A stretch of DNA of 64,000 nucleotides, taken from NCBI RefSeq assembly GCF_018449725.1, contig NZ_JAAVVC010000022.1:1-64000 (forward strand), in the 5' to 3' direction. The notes below the pieces were generated by a model. It saw only the letters and a list, made by a program, of their open reading frames with translations, had not been told where the DNA came from and made no database searches. Position numbers and translations under genes: made by a program. The DNA comes from Pseudomonas sp. dw_612. Lineage in GTDB: Bacteria > Pseudomonadota > Gammaproteobacteria > Pseudomonadales > Pseudomonadaceae. Below, in pieces: positions 17,261-26,202 of the stretch (the stretch's first letter is position 1; the number at the start of each line of letters is the position of its first letter).

Positions 17261-17581
17261 TTGCGCAATCTAGTGATCTCGCTGGCCCTGGCGAGCGTTG
17301 CCGTCTCGGTCGAGGCCAAAGAGCTGAAGCCCAATGATCGGTACATGTGCAGTTGGGGGGCGGGGACGGCAGCCAGGGCTCAGGAGCTGAAACTGCAAGG
17401 CGTTTCGCTGTATGCCGCGCGTCAGAAGATCCACGTTTACAAGTTCAACAAGCCGTGGATGCACATGATGGCCATGGGCATTACCGAGCAAACCTACGAC
17501 AGTAAATCGCGGTTCAAGCCGGAAGCGATCCGCAAGAGCTTTTATGAGGACTGCGTACGCTACAAACTGGCCCGTAAATGA
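17261..17581 (+). CDS. Small secreted protein, 106 aa, TTG start
   Basis: A 106-residue protein beginning with a signal peptide (RNLVISLALASVAVSVEA) and a basic mature domain with two cysteines (YMCSWGAG and YEDCVRYK). I know no function. The start is taken as TTG at 17261 because AGGTGA lies 7 bases upstream and the signal peptide begins there; an upstream extension to 17192 has no signal character. Homologues appear to be restricted to Pseudomonas-like genomes, though this is not checked. Confidence 0.65.
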   Translation: MRNLVISLALASVAVSVEAKELKPNDRYMCSWGAGTAARAQELKLQGVSLYAARQKIHVYKFNKPWMHMMAMGITEQTYDSKSRFKPEAIRKSFYEDCVRYKLARK

Positions 17582-17711
17582 GGCGACGACCGCTTGGCTG
17601 AACCCAGGCTGTCGAACTTCGAAGTTTCATTATGTTTCAGGTACGCGGGCGGCTTAGGATGAGGGCTTCGGGTTGGGCGTGGCCATGCTTGCAGCCAAAG
17701 GGAACGGAACA

Positions 17712-17915
17712 ATGAAATCGAACCTCTTCAAAGTCGTGTTGATCGCCGGTGCGTTGCTGCTGAGCGCTTGTTCCGGTTCCGGGATGACGACGAGCACGTG
17801 TTTTTCAGAGGGCTGCCAGCAGTTTGATGGTCGCACCACGAACAAGCTGAATTTCGGCGGGAGTGCCATCGGCAGCAACTTCAACGAGTACAGCTCGGGT
17901 TTGCTGCACGATTAA
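17712..17915 (+). CDS. Small lipoprotein, 67 aa
   Basis: A 67-residue protein with a lipoprotein signal: hydrophobic LFKVVLIAGALLLSAC, lipidated cysteine about residue 19. The short Ser/Gly/Thr-rich mature part includes a CFSEGCQQF pair of cysteines. No domain is recognised. A GGAAC-type site precedes the ATG. It lies upstream of the cytochrome c gene, with a 66-bp gap, and may be co-transcribed. The function is unknown. Confidence 0.65.
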   Translation: MKSNLFKVVLIAGALLLSACSGSGMTTSTCFSEGCQQFDGRTTNKLNFGGSAIGSNFNEYSSGLLHD

Positions 17916-17981
17916 ATTGAAGGCTTCGGTCTGGACGCTGGTCGTGATGAAATAGCCCCTCGTTTTTTCGAGAGCCGCTAC

Positions 17982-18365
17982 ATGAACCGCGCTGCCGTAC
18001 TGACCTTCACTTTATTGCTCGCCACAGGATTGCTCGGCACCGAAGCTAATGCGGCCGGGGATGCCGAGGCGGGCGGCAAACTGTTCAGCCGAACCTGTGG
18101 CGGCTGCCATCAAGTGGGCGAATCGGCGCGGGGTGGCTTCGGACCACAGCTCAATGGCGTGATCGGGCGCACGGCCGGCAGCACCACGGGCTACCAATAC
18201 TCCGAGGCGATGAAATCATCCGGTGTGGTCTGGACCCGCGAAACCCTGGCCAAGTACATCGAAGACCCCAAAAGCGTGGTGGCCGGCACCCGCATGATCT
18301 TCTGGGGCATCAGCGATCCGGAAAAGATCGAAAACCTGCTGGCTTACCTTCAAACCTTTCCGTAG
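17982..18365 (+). CDS. Periplasmic class I c-type cytochrome
   Basis: A 127-residue protein with a Sec signal (about residues 1-24) and one haem-attachment site CGGCH (Cys39, Cys42, His43). The region AGTRMIFWG supplies the probable axial methionine. Length and motif spacing fit the cytochrome c550/c2-like class (FGPQLNGVIGRTAG). It carries electrons in the periplasm; no partner enzyme is adjacent. Confidence 0.9.
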   Translation: MNRAAVLTFTLLLATGLLGTEANAAGDAEAGGKLFSRTCGGCHQVGESARGGFGPQLNGVIGRTAGSTTGYQYSEAMKSSGVVWTRETLAKYIEDPKSVVAGTRMIFWGISDPEKIENLLAYLQTFP

Positions 18366-18377
18366 CGCCCAAAATAA

Positions 18378-18471
18378 CTGTAGGAGCGAGGCTTGCCCGC
18401 GGAAGCTATGTAACAGCCACCATAGCGGTCGGATGTTATGGCGCTTTCGCGGGCAAGCCTCACTCCTGCAA
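18378..18471. repeat. REP doublet (inverted pair)
   Basis: Two REPs in opposite orientation (CTGTAGGAGCGAGGCTTGCC near 18379 and its near-complement ending 18471) separated by a short palindromic spacer, between convergent genes. Such pairs fold into a long hairpin in RNA and can protect transcript ends. Confidence 0.85.
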
Positions 18472-18492
18472 TGGGTTTGTGGTGCAGCTACA

Positions 18493-19155
18493 TCAGCGAA
18501 ACCGCAACGGGATCGCCTCGGCAAACGGATAAAACTGAAAATACGGCTTGGCTTCGTCAATCACCCGCTGCACCGACGGTCGCTGTATCAACCGCTCAAA
18601 GTAGGCACTCAAGTGTCCGCAATCGCCGGGAAACGGCAGCAGCGTGCTGGCATAAAACAGCGCCGGGACCGCCGCGCAGTCGGCCATGCTGAAGGCCTCG
18701 CTGGCGACCCAGATTCTCGACGCCATTCGCCGTTCCAGCATGTGATACGCCGTCGTCAGCAGGGCGTGATCCCTGGCCAAATCGCCATGGGCTGAGAACA
18801 AGCGATCCGCTACGATCCGTTGCATCGGCTCATGGACGTAGTGATCAAAAAAACGATCCCACAACCGCACCTCCAGCGCGGCCTCCCACTCCTCGGGCAC
18901 CAAGGGCTGCGGGCCAGGGTAAAACCGGTCCAGGTATTCGATGATGATCGTGGACTCCGGCACGTCGCGCTGGCGAGTGTGGTCGTGGACGACCGGAAAC
19001 TTGCCGATCGGCCACAGTGCCTGAAGCTCGGCTCGTTCGGCCTCGCTCGCCAGATCGACAATCCTCTTTTCGAATTCAATGCCATTTTCGTATAGCGCAA
19101 TCAGCACTTTGTGGCAGAACGACGCAAGCGGGTGGTAGTACAGAGTCAGCGGCAT
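18493..19155 (-). CDS. Glutathione S-transferase family protein
   Basis: A 220-residue GST: thioredoxin-fold N-terminal domain (about 1-80) starting LTLYYHPLASFCHKV, with GKFPVV and ESTIIIEYL for glutathione binding, and an all-helical C-terminal domain. The catalytic position has Ser/Cys in the SFCHK segment, as in many bacterial GSTs. It is cytoplasmic and conjugates or reduces electrophiles; the substrate is unknown. Confidence 0.9.
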   Translation of the reverse strand: MPLTLYYHPLASFCHKVLIALYENGIEFEKRIVDLASEAERAELQALWPIGKFPVVHDHTRQRDVPESTIIIEYLDRFYPGPQPLVPEEWEAALEVRLWDRFFDHYVHEPMQRIVADRLFSAHGDLARDHALLTTAYHMLERRMASRIWVASEAFSMADCAAVPALFYASTLLPFPGDCGHLSAYFERLIQRPSVQRVIDEAKPYFQFYPFAEAIPLRFR

Positions 19156-19314
19156 CTTTCAGTCCTCGGTGAACGTGTGCAGCCCACAACGTTGCATTAT
19201 CGGTCGAGGTTCAGGGATGCGCGAGGCGACCCTACCCAGCGGTCGCGGCGCCTGGAGAAAAAACGTTCGTCAGCAATACTCAAGGGTCGGCAATCACCCC
19301 GCGAGGCGACCCCC

Positions 19315-19716
19315 ATGAAAAAGGCAACGGACGCAGAGGAGGGCGCTAGCGCCTCTTCGCAGATCGACGCAAAAATCCACGAACTGAGCGATTGGCGGGG
19401 CGCGACACTGGCGCAGATCCGCGCGCTCATCCACAAGGCCGACCCCAACGTGGTCGAGGAAGTGAAATGGCGCGGCGTGCCGGTGTGGTCCCATGGCGGC
19501 ATCCTCTGCACCGGCGAGACCTACAAGGCTGTGGTGAAGATGACCTTCGCCAAGGGTGCCTCATTGGAAGACCCTTCAGGCCTGTTCAATTCCAGCCTCG
19601 AAGGCAACTCCCGGCGAGCTATTGATATTCACCAGGGCGACACGATTGATGAAGCCGCGTTGCAGGCGCTGATTCGTGCGGCTGTGCTGCTGAACACCTC
19701 GAAACCAGCCAAATGA
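19315..19716 (+). CDS. DUF1801-domain protein
   Basis: A 133-residue soluble protein with the DUF1801 (YdhG-like) pattern: IRALIHKADPNVVEEVKWRG, followed by GILCTGETYKAVVKMTFAKGA. The start follows GAGGCG. The role of the family is not established; it has a fold related to frataxin-like beta sheets. It is followed 73 bp later by a LysR gene and may share a promoter with it. Confidence 0.85.
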   Translation: MKKATDAEEGASASSQIDAKIHELSDWRGATLAQIRALIHKADPNVVEEVKWRGVPVWSHGGILCTGETYKAVVKMTFAKGASLEDPSGLFNSSLEGNSRRAIDIHQGDTIDEAALQALIRAAVLLNTSKPAK

Positions 19717-19789
19717 ACGACACCCGCTCGTGGCGCAACGACGGCCAGACGTGTTTCACTCAGCGCTCTCAAACCAAGGATTTTTCCCG

Positions 19790-20680
19790 TTGCGATACGA
19801 CCTGACGAGCCTGGATCTTTTCATTACCGTGGCGCAGGAGCGCAACCTCACCCGTGCCGCGCGCATCCGGCACCTGGCGGTGTCGGCGATCAGCAAGCGG
19901 ATCACCGAGCTGGAATCCCAGGTCGGTTCGCCGTTGTTGATTCGCAATGCACGGGGCGTGGAGTTGACGCCGGCGGGGCAGTCCATGTTGTTTTATGCGC
20001 GGCAATTGAAGCAGACCCTCGAACAGCTCGACAACGAACTGGGGGACTACGCCACCGGCGTGAAGGGGCATGTGCGGATTCATGCGATTACCTCGGCGCT
20101 GTCGCAGTTTCTGCCGGATGATGTGGCCGGGTTCGTGGCGCGCTATCCGCAAATCAAATTCGATATCGAAGAACGGGTCGGCTCGGCGGTGATCCGTGCG
20201 GTGGCGGACGGCCGCGCCGACCTGGGTATTATTGCGGTGCAGACGGCGGCTCAAGGCCTGGAAACCGTGCCTTATCGCCATGACGAACTGACCCTGGTGG
20301 TGCCGGCCGGCCATGCGTTGGCCTCGCGCAAGTCGGTTCGATTCAAAGAGGTGTTGGAGCACGAGTTTGTCGGGCCGCACCTGGAAAGCTCGATGCATAC
20401 CCTGCTGACCAGCGAGGCCGAGAAACTCGGTTTGGCCCTCAAACTGAGGATTCGCATCAGCAGTTTCGACTGCATGTGCCGGATGGTGTCGTCCGGCCTC
20501 GGGGTGGCGGTGCTCCCGCGCAGCGTCATTAATCAGTACCTGCGCAGCCACAAACTGAAAGCGGTCACCCTCGATGAGCCGTGGGCGCAGCGCTCCTTGT
20601 TGCTGGCCTTCAAGAAGTACGAGGCGGCGTCCCCCACGTTGAAAACCCTGATTGATCACCTGAAACTGCCCGCCGAGTAA
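19790..20680 (+). CDS. LysR-family regulator upstream of acnA
   Basis: A 296-residue LysR protein: HTH at about residues 4-62 (LDLFITVAQERNLTRAARIRHLAVSAISKRITELE) and a ligand domain from about 90. TTG at 19790 is taken as the start because AAGGA lies upstream and homologues usually begin MRYDLTSLDLF; a GTG at 19730 would add 20 atypical residues. It lies 135 bp before acnA on the same strand with a palindrome in between, and is a plausible regulator of that gene set. Confidence 0.85.
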   Translation: MRYDLTSLDLFITVAQERNLTRAARIRHLAVSAISKRITELESQVGSPLLIRNARGVELTPAGQSMLFYARQLKQTLEQLDNELGDYATGVKGHVRIHAITSALSQFLPDDVAGFVARYPQIKFDIEERVGSAVIRAVADGRADLGIIAVQTAAQGLETVPYRHDELTLVVPAGHALASRKSVRFKEVLEHEFVGPHLESSMHTLLTSEAEKLGLALKLRIRISSFDCMCRMVSSGLGVAVLPRSVINQYLRSHKLKAVTLDEPWAQRSLLLAFKKYEAASPTLKTLIDHLKLPAE

Positions 20681-20687
20681 GTTCCAC

Positions 20688-20712
20688 GAGCGTTCTCTGA
20701 TAGAGAACGCTC
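20688..20712. promoter_or_regulatory. Perfect inverted repeat between lysR and acnA
   Basis: GAGCGTTCTCT and AGAGAACGCTC (11-bp arms, GAT spacer), with a further CCAC/GTGG pair outside. It could be a terminator-like hairpin at the end of the LysR gene or an operator; there is no T-run directly after it. Confidence 0.6.
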
Positions 20713-20815
20713 CCGTGGTAAATCATCAATTTTCATCGTCTTCGACGGCTCCTAGTATCGGCTTATCAGCGATGGCATCCGCCCCTCGCGACCCCTACAA
20801 AAAAAGCCGAGCGAT

Positions 20816-23500
20816 ATGAGCATGACCGAGCCTGCCCGCGACCTTCTCTCTGATCTGGTCATCGACCAAGCGTCATTCGTCTACGTCGATTTGCACAAGA
20901 TGCTGACGCCTGGGCAGGTCGCGAAGCTGCCTTATTCGATTCGGATTCTGCTGGAGAACGTCGCCCGTTGTTCGCCGCAGGCGTTGCCCTCGGTGCTGGC
21001 CCGCGCGATTGGCCAGGGGCCTGATTGCGAAGTGCCGTTTCAGCCCAATCGCTTGATGTTCCATGACACCACGTGCTTGCCGGCCCTGGCGGATTTCGCC
21101 GGCATGCGCGATGTGGTGGCGGAGCTGGGCGGCGACCCGAGTGCGATGAATCCATTGATTCCTGCGGTGCTGACCATCGACCATTCGGTGATTGTGGAGC
21201 GCTATGCCGAGGCGGATGCGGTGGAGAAGAACCTGGACATCGACTTTCGCCGCAACAGCGAGCGCTATCGGTTTATCAAGTGGGCGCAGAAGAGTCTGGA
21301 CAACTTCGGCGTGATTCCGCCCGGCACCGGGATCATCCATCAAATGAACATGGAAGCGCTGGCGCAAGTGGTCTGGGAGAGCGAAAGCGCCGACGGCCAG
21401 CGCTTGCTGCACCCGGATGACATGGTCGCCACGGACAGTCACACGCCGATGATCAACGCCATCGGTGTGCTGGGTTGGGGCGTCGGCGGGCTGGAAGGGC
21501 AGGCGGCAATGGTGGGTGAACCGGTGCCGATCAGCTTTCCGCAGGTGGTCGGCATTCGGCTGACCAATGTCTTGCGGCCGGGTGTCACCGCCACCGATCT
21601 GTCATTGCATGTGGCGCAAATCCTGCGCAAGCGTTCGGTGGTGGGCAAGTTCGTCGAGTTCACCGGCCCCGGTCTTTCCAGCCTGAGCTGGGCGGTACGC
21701 GGGACGGTTTCCAACATGGCACCCGAGTACGGCGCCACCGTGGTGTTCTTTCCGTTCGACAACGAAACGCTGTCCTACCTTGAGTTGACCGGGCGCTCGC
21801 CCGAGCTGCGCGAAAAAGTGATCGGCTATATGAGCGCCCAGCCGCTGTGGCGCCGGGATGACCTGGCAGAGCCGCATTTCGATGAACTGATCGAGCTGGA
21901 CCTAGCAAGTATCGAACCGAGTGTCGCCGGCCCTTACCAACCCCATCAGCGGCAGAAGTTGTCCGACGCCGCGGCCTCGTTCCGCAATGAAGTGCTGGGC
22001 GGTGCAAACCTGATCGCCGGACCCGCCGGGCAACGCTTCTTCGAGCCGTCGTTCCATGAGTCGATCACCCACGGTGCGGTGGTCATGGCCGCCATCACCA
22101 GTTGCACCAATACCGCCAATCCGGCGCAGATGATCCAGGCCGGACTGTTCGCCCGCAACGCCCGGAAGCTGGGGCTCACACGCAAACCCTGGGTCAAGAC
22201 TTCGCTGTCACCGGGCTCGCAAGTGGTGGCGGATTATTTGAAGGAAGCGGACTTGCTTAAGGATTTCTCGGCGCTCGGGTTTGACCTCGCCGGGTTTGGC
22301 TGCATGACCTGCATCGGCAACTCGGGAACGCTGGAAGAACACGTCGAAGTGTTTGCCGATCAAGGGCTCAAAGGCGTCGTGGTGTTGTCCGGCAATCGCA
22401 ATTTCGAAGGCCGGGTCAACCCCAAAGTCCCGGCCGGATACCTGGCGTCCCCGGCGTTGTGCGTGGCGTATGCGATCGCCGGTACGATCGATATCGACCT
22501 GGATGCGCAACCGTTGGGGCACGGCCGCGACGGTCAACCGGTGTACCTGCGGGATCTGATGCCGACGGATGCTGATGTTGCGGCTCAGGTGACCGAGGTA
22601 GTGAAACCGGCATTTTTCCAGCAGCGCCTGGCGACGGTGTGGGACGGCACGCATCACTGGCAAGCGCTGTCCGCCGAGGGCAGCGTGCAATTCCCGTGGA
22701 GTCCGCAGTCAACGTACTTGCGCCGCCCCCAGTACCTGGCGGATATCCAGGCTGAACCAAAAACCAGTCTGGCCATCAGTGGTGCGCGGGTGTTGATGGT
22801 GTTGGGTGACAACGTCACCACGGATCATATTTCCCCGGCCGGGGCGATTCCGGCCAATAGCCTGGCCGGCGAATGGCTGCTGGCGCGTGGCGAAGACCCG
22901 CAGGACCTCAACCAATACTCCACGCGCCGCAGTAACCACGAAGTCATGTTGCGCGGCGCGTTTACCAACCGTTCGGTGAAAAATCGCTTGTTGGGCGACG
23001 AGCATCCCGGGCTTGGCGCCTGGGCATGGAATGCGGATCACAGCGAGTGCCTGCCGTTGTTCATGGCCGCCAAGAGCTACGCCGAACAACAGCTGCCGAT
23101 GGTGATGTTCGCCGGTATCAATTACGGCGCCGGTTCAAGCCGCGACTGGGCGGCCAAGGCGCAGGCGCTGCTGGGGGTGAAAGCGGTGGTGGCCCGCAGC
23201 ATCGAGCGGATCCACCGCAGCAACCTGATCGGCATGGGCGTCATTCCGCTGCAGTTCAAGCCGGGGCAGTCCGTCGATGACCTGGATTTGCAGGGCAATG
23301 AGCGCTTCGATTTCGTTGGGCTGGATGACCTGAGCGTCGGCGACAACAGCGTTGCCCTGGTCATCCATCGGGCAAACGGTGTTCGACAATCGGTCGAACT
23401 GGCCGTGCGCATCGACTCATTGCAGGAGATCCGCTACCTGATCAATGGCGGGGTCTTGCCCTTCGTGATTCGCAAAGTGGTGGCGCGAACGCGGCACTGA
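20816..23500 (+). CDS. acnA: Aconitate hydratase A
   Basis: A full-length 894-residue aconitase that interconverts citrate and isocitrate with a [4Fe-4S] cluster. The cluster ligands are Cys430 (ITSCTNT), Cys496 and Cys499 (GFGCMTCIG), and the C-terminal substrate loop GAGSSRDWAAKA is present. Length and spacing match the AcnA branch rather than AcnB. The start at 20816 is an ATG with a second ATG three codons on. It is followed by a lactonase and a transporter, which is unusual for a housekeeping aconitase; see findings. Confidence 0.95.
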   Translation: MSMTEPARDLLSDLVIDQASFVYVDLHKMLTPGQVAKLPYSIRILLENVARCSPQALPSVLARAIGQGPDCEVPFQPNRLMFHDTTCLPALADFAGMRDVVAELGGDPSAMNPLIPAVLTIDHSVIVERYAEADAVEKNLDIDFRRNSERYRFIKWAQKSLDNFGVIPPGTGIIHQMNMEALAQVVWESESADGQRLLHPDDMVATDSHTPMINAIGVLGWGVGGLEGQAAMVGEPVPISFPQVVGIRLTNVLRPGVTATDLSLHVAQILRKRSVVGKFVEFTGPGLSSLSWAVRGTVSNMAPEYGATVVFFPFDNETLSYLELTGRSPELREKVIGYMSAQPLWRRDDLAEPHFDELIELDLASIEPSVAGPYQPHQRQKLSDAAASFRNEVLGGANLIAGPAGQRFFEPSFHESITHGAVVMAAITSCTNTANPAQMIQAGLFARNARKLGLTRKPWVKTSLSPGSQVVADYLKEADLLKDFSALGFDLAGFGCMTCIGNSGTLEEHVEVFADQGLKGVVVLSGNRNFEGRVNPKVPAGYLASPALCVAYAIAGTIDIDLDAQPLGHGRDGQPVYLRDLMPTDADVAAQVTEVVKPAFFQQRLATVWDGTHHWQALSAEGSVQFPWSPQSTYLRRPQYLADIQAEPKTSLAISGARVLMVLGDNVTTDHISPAGAIPANSLAGEWLLARGEDPQDLNQYSTRRSNHEVMLRGAFTNRSVKNRLLGDEHPGLGAWAWNADHSECLPLFMAAKSYAEQQLPMVMFAGINYGAGSSRDWAAKAQALLGVKAVVARSIERIHRSNLIGMGVIPLQFKPGQSVDDLDLQGNERFDFVGLDDLSVGDNSVALVIHRANGVRQSVELAVRIDSLQEIRYLINGGVLPFVIRKVVARTRH

Positions 23501-23565
23501 TTCGACCGCCGGTCCCGACCCCGGGCCCCGGCATTGGCAACCCACAAAAACAAGGAACAGCTACC

Positions 23566-24819
23566 ATGCGAAGCGACGATACAGGCGCAGGCACGCCGGA
23601 ACTCGGGATTTGCGATTCAGAGCCCACCGGCGCCAGCCGCCGCACGGTGCTCAAACAGATGAGTACCCTCGCCGGCGTTTCGCTGTTGGGCGCGCTGATG
23701 CCCGTCAGTTTTGCGCGTGCTGACCTTTCAACGACAACGTCATCTGTTACTCGGAGAACAACCCCTATGTACGCCTACGTCGGGTCGCGCACGACCAAGG
23801 AGCGAAACGCTCGTGGTGAAGGCATCAGCGTCTATAAAGTGGATCAGGAGGCAGGAACGCTGGCCTTGGTTCAAGTGGTCAAGGACCTGGTGAATCCGTC
23901 GTTCCTGGCGCTCAACAAGGCGGGCGACCGGCTCTACACCGTGCATGGTGACAAGAGCGACGTCAGCGCCTTCAGTATCGACAAGGCCACCGGCAAGCTG
24001 ACGTTCATCAATCAGCAAAGCAGCGAAGGCAAGAATCCGGTGCATTTGGCGCTGGATCCGACGGAACGCTTCCTGGTGGTTTCAAACCACATCACCGGCT
24101 CCCTGGCGGTGCTGAATGTCTCCGAGGACGGCGCGTTGGGAACGCTCAATCAACTGCTGAAACTGGAAGGTCCGACGGGCCCGCACCGGGTCGAACAGCC
24201 TTTTTCCAAACCGCATTTCAACCCGTTCGATCACAGCGGGAATTTTGTGCTGGTGCCTGATAAAGGCCTGGACCGGATTTTCAGTTTCCGTTTCGACCAC
24301 GGCCAACTGGTCCCCGCCGAACAACCGTTCGTAGCCACGCGGGAAGGGGCCGGTCCACGGCATTTGGCCCTGCATCCCGGCGCGCCGTTCGCCTATGTCG
24401 TCAATGAGCTGGATTCGACGGTCACGACCTATCGGTTCAACCCGAAGGATGGTTCGTTGAAGCCGTTGCAGGTGGTGACCTCGTTGCCGTCGACGTTCAC
24501 CGGCAATAGCCGCGCCTCCGAGATTGAAGTCGATCGCAGCGGACGCTTCGTCTACGCCTCCAATCGTGGCTACGACAGCGTCGCCGCGTTTGCCATCGAT
24601 CAGGCAACGGGGCTGTTGAGCCCGGTGGAGTTCATGCCGACCGACGGCAAGACCCCGCGTTTCTTCACCCTGACCCCCAATGAGCGGTTCCTTTTCGCGC
24701 TCAACGAAGACAGCGACACGATCATCTCCATCGCCGTGGATCCGCAAAAGGGCGGGCTGAGCAAGACCGGTTTTTCGGTGTCGACCGGCAGCCCGGTGTG
24801 CATGATTTTTTCTGCCTGA
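23566..24819 (+). CDS. Secreted lactonase-family beta-propeller protein (Tat signal)
   Basis: A 417-residue protein of the 6-phosphogluconolactonase-like (YbhE/Pgl) family: repeats of the type MYAYVGSRT, FLALNKAGDRLYTVHGD, and RFFTLTPNERFLFALNEDSDT give a seven-bladed propeller. It carries a likely twin-arginine signal (ASRRTVLKQMSTLAGVSLLGAL, about residues 24-45), so it acts outside the cytoplasm. AAGGA is 9 bases before the ATG. The natural lactone is unknown. Confidence 0.85.
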   Translation: MRSDDTGAGTPELGICDSEPTGASRRTVLKQMSTLAGVSLLGALMPVSFARADLSTTTSSVTRRTTPMYAYVGSRTTKERNARGEGISVYKVDQEAGTLALVQVVKDLVNPSFLALNKAGDRLYTVHGDKSDVSAFSIDKATGKLTFINQQSSEGKNPVHLALDPTERFLVVSNHITGSLAVLNVSEDGALGTLNQLLKLEGPTGPHRVEQPFSKPHFNPFDHSGNFVLVPDKGLDRIFSFRFDHGQLVPAEQPFVATREGAGPRHLALHPGAPFAYVVNELDSTVTTYRFNPKDGSLKPLQVVTSLPSTFTGNSRASEIEVDRSGRFVYASNRGYDSVAAFAIDQATGLLSPVEFMPTDGKTPRFFTLTPNERFLFALNEDSDTIISIAVDPQKGGLSKTGFSVSTGSPVCMIFSA

Positions 24820-24844
24820 ACCGTCCGGATTTACGCAAACGACA

Positions 24845-24866
24845 CAAGCAGGTGAACGCCTGCTTG
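24845..24866. promoter_or_regulatory. Hairpin between lactonase and MFS genes
   Basis: CAAGCAGG and CCTGCTTG (24845-24852 and 24859-24866) with a 6-nt TGAACG loop. It could be a weak attenuator or processing site between two co-oriented genes; it lacks a T-run. Confidence 0.45.
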
Positions 24867-24879
24867 CAGTGAGGTCGCC

Positions 24880-26202
24880 ATGAACAACAATAAGACGCTC
24901 GACGAAACCGCGATTGTGCGCAAGGTCACGCTACGCATCATTCCGTTTGTTTTCCTGCTGTACATCGTGTCCTACCTGGACCGCGCCAACATCGGCTATG
25001 CCGCGCTGCAAATGAACAAGGAGCTGGCGCTGTCCAGCGAGGCCTTCGGGTTTATCTCGGGTATTTTCTTCATCGGCTATTTCCTGTTTGAAGTGCCGAG
25101 CAACGTGATGCTGAACAAATTCGGCGCCAGGGTCTGGATCGCGCGGATCCTCGTGACCTGGGGCTGCATCGCCGCCATGACCGCGTTTGCCCAGACCGCC
25201 AATCAGCTTTACATCCTGCGGTTTTTTCTTGGCGTGGCCGAGGCCGGTTTCTTTCCGGGGATCATCGTCTACCTGACCTTCTGGTTCCGTTCCAAGGAAC
25301 TGGCGACCACCGTGGCGCTGTTCACGGCGGCGATCCCGGTGAGCTACATCATCGGTGCGCCGCTGAGCACCTGGATCATGGACAACATTCACTGGATGAA
25401 CTGGAGCGGCTGGCGCTGGATGCTGTTTCTGGAAGGCATTCCCGCTGTGATCCTCGGCATTGCCTGCTTTTTCTTCCTCACCGACAAGCCTGAACAGGCC
25501 AAATGGCTCAAGCCTGAAGAGAAGGACTGGTTGCTGGCCGAGCTGGAGCGGGACCGCCAGAGCCGCAAAAACGTCAAGAGCCTGAGCGTCTACAAGACGA
25601 TGACCAACCCCAAGGTGCTTTACCTGTCGTTCATCTACTTTGTGTATCAGTGCGGCAGCCTCGGGGTCGGTTACTGGATGCCGCAGATCATCAAGAGCTT
25701 TTCCGAGTCGCTGACCCACTCGCAGATCGGCTTGATTGCCATGCTGCCGTACATCGTGGCCACGGCGGCGATGATCGTCTGGTCGCGCAGCTCTGACCGG
25801 CGCAATGAACGCAAGCTGCATTCCGCCATCCCGTTGCTCATTGCAGCATTGGGTCTGTTGGGGGCGGCGGTGCTGGCCAATCCGTTTGTGGCAATGGCGA
25901 TGATTTGCGTGGCGTTGTCCGGGCTCTATAGCTTCAAATCACCGTTCTGGGCGCTGCCGACACTGTTCCTCAATCGCTCGACGGCGGCGGTGTCCATCGC
26001 GGTCATCAACTCCATCGGCAACCTCGGTGGCTTTGTCGGGCCGTCGCTGATCGGCATGGTCAAGGGCAATAGCCAAAGCGCTGCCAATGGCCTGCTGTTT
26101 CTCAGTGCGCTGTTGCTGATAGGGTTTCTGATGACCCTGTTTATGCGGGTGATCAATCGGGACATCCCGCAAGCCGAACCCACCGTTAACTGGAGCAAAT
26201 GA
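24880..26202 (+). CDS. MFS transporter, ACS (anion:cation symporter) family
   Basis: A 440-residue, 12-helix permease with the N-terminal RIIPFVFLLYIVSYLDRANIGYAALQMNKEL block that defines the ACS family (hexuronate, galactonate, tartrate and phthalate carriers). It should import an organic anion with protons. Start at 24880 follows GAGGT. Its stop overlaps the next gene (ATGATGA). The substrate is unassigned, but the lactonase upstream suggests a sugar acid or its lactone. Confidence 0.9.
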   Translation: MNNNKTLDETAIVRKVTLRIIPFVFLLYIVSYLDRANIGYAALQMNKELALSSEAFGFISGIFFIGYFLFEVPSNVMLNKFGARVWIARILVTWGCIAAMTAFAQTANQLYILRFFLGVAEAGFFPGIIVYLTFWFRSKELATTVALFTAAIPVSYIIGAPLSTWIMDNIHWMNWSGWRWMLFLEGIPAVILGIACFFFLTDKPEQAKWLKPEEKDWLLAELERDRQSRKNVKSLSVYKTMTNPKVLYLSFIYFVYQCGSLGVGYWMPQIIKSFSESLTHSQIGLIAMLPYIVATAAMIVWSRSSDRRNERKLHSAIPLLIAALGLLGAAVLANPFVAMAMICVALSGLYSFKSPFWALPTLFLNRSTAAVSIAVINSIGNLGGFVGPSLIGMVKGNSQSAANGLLFLSALLLIGFLMTLFMRVINRDIPQAEPTVNWSK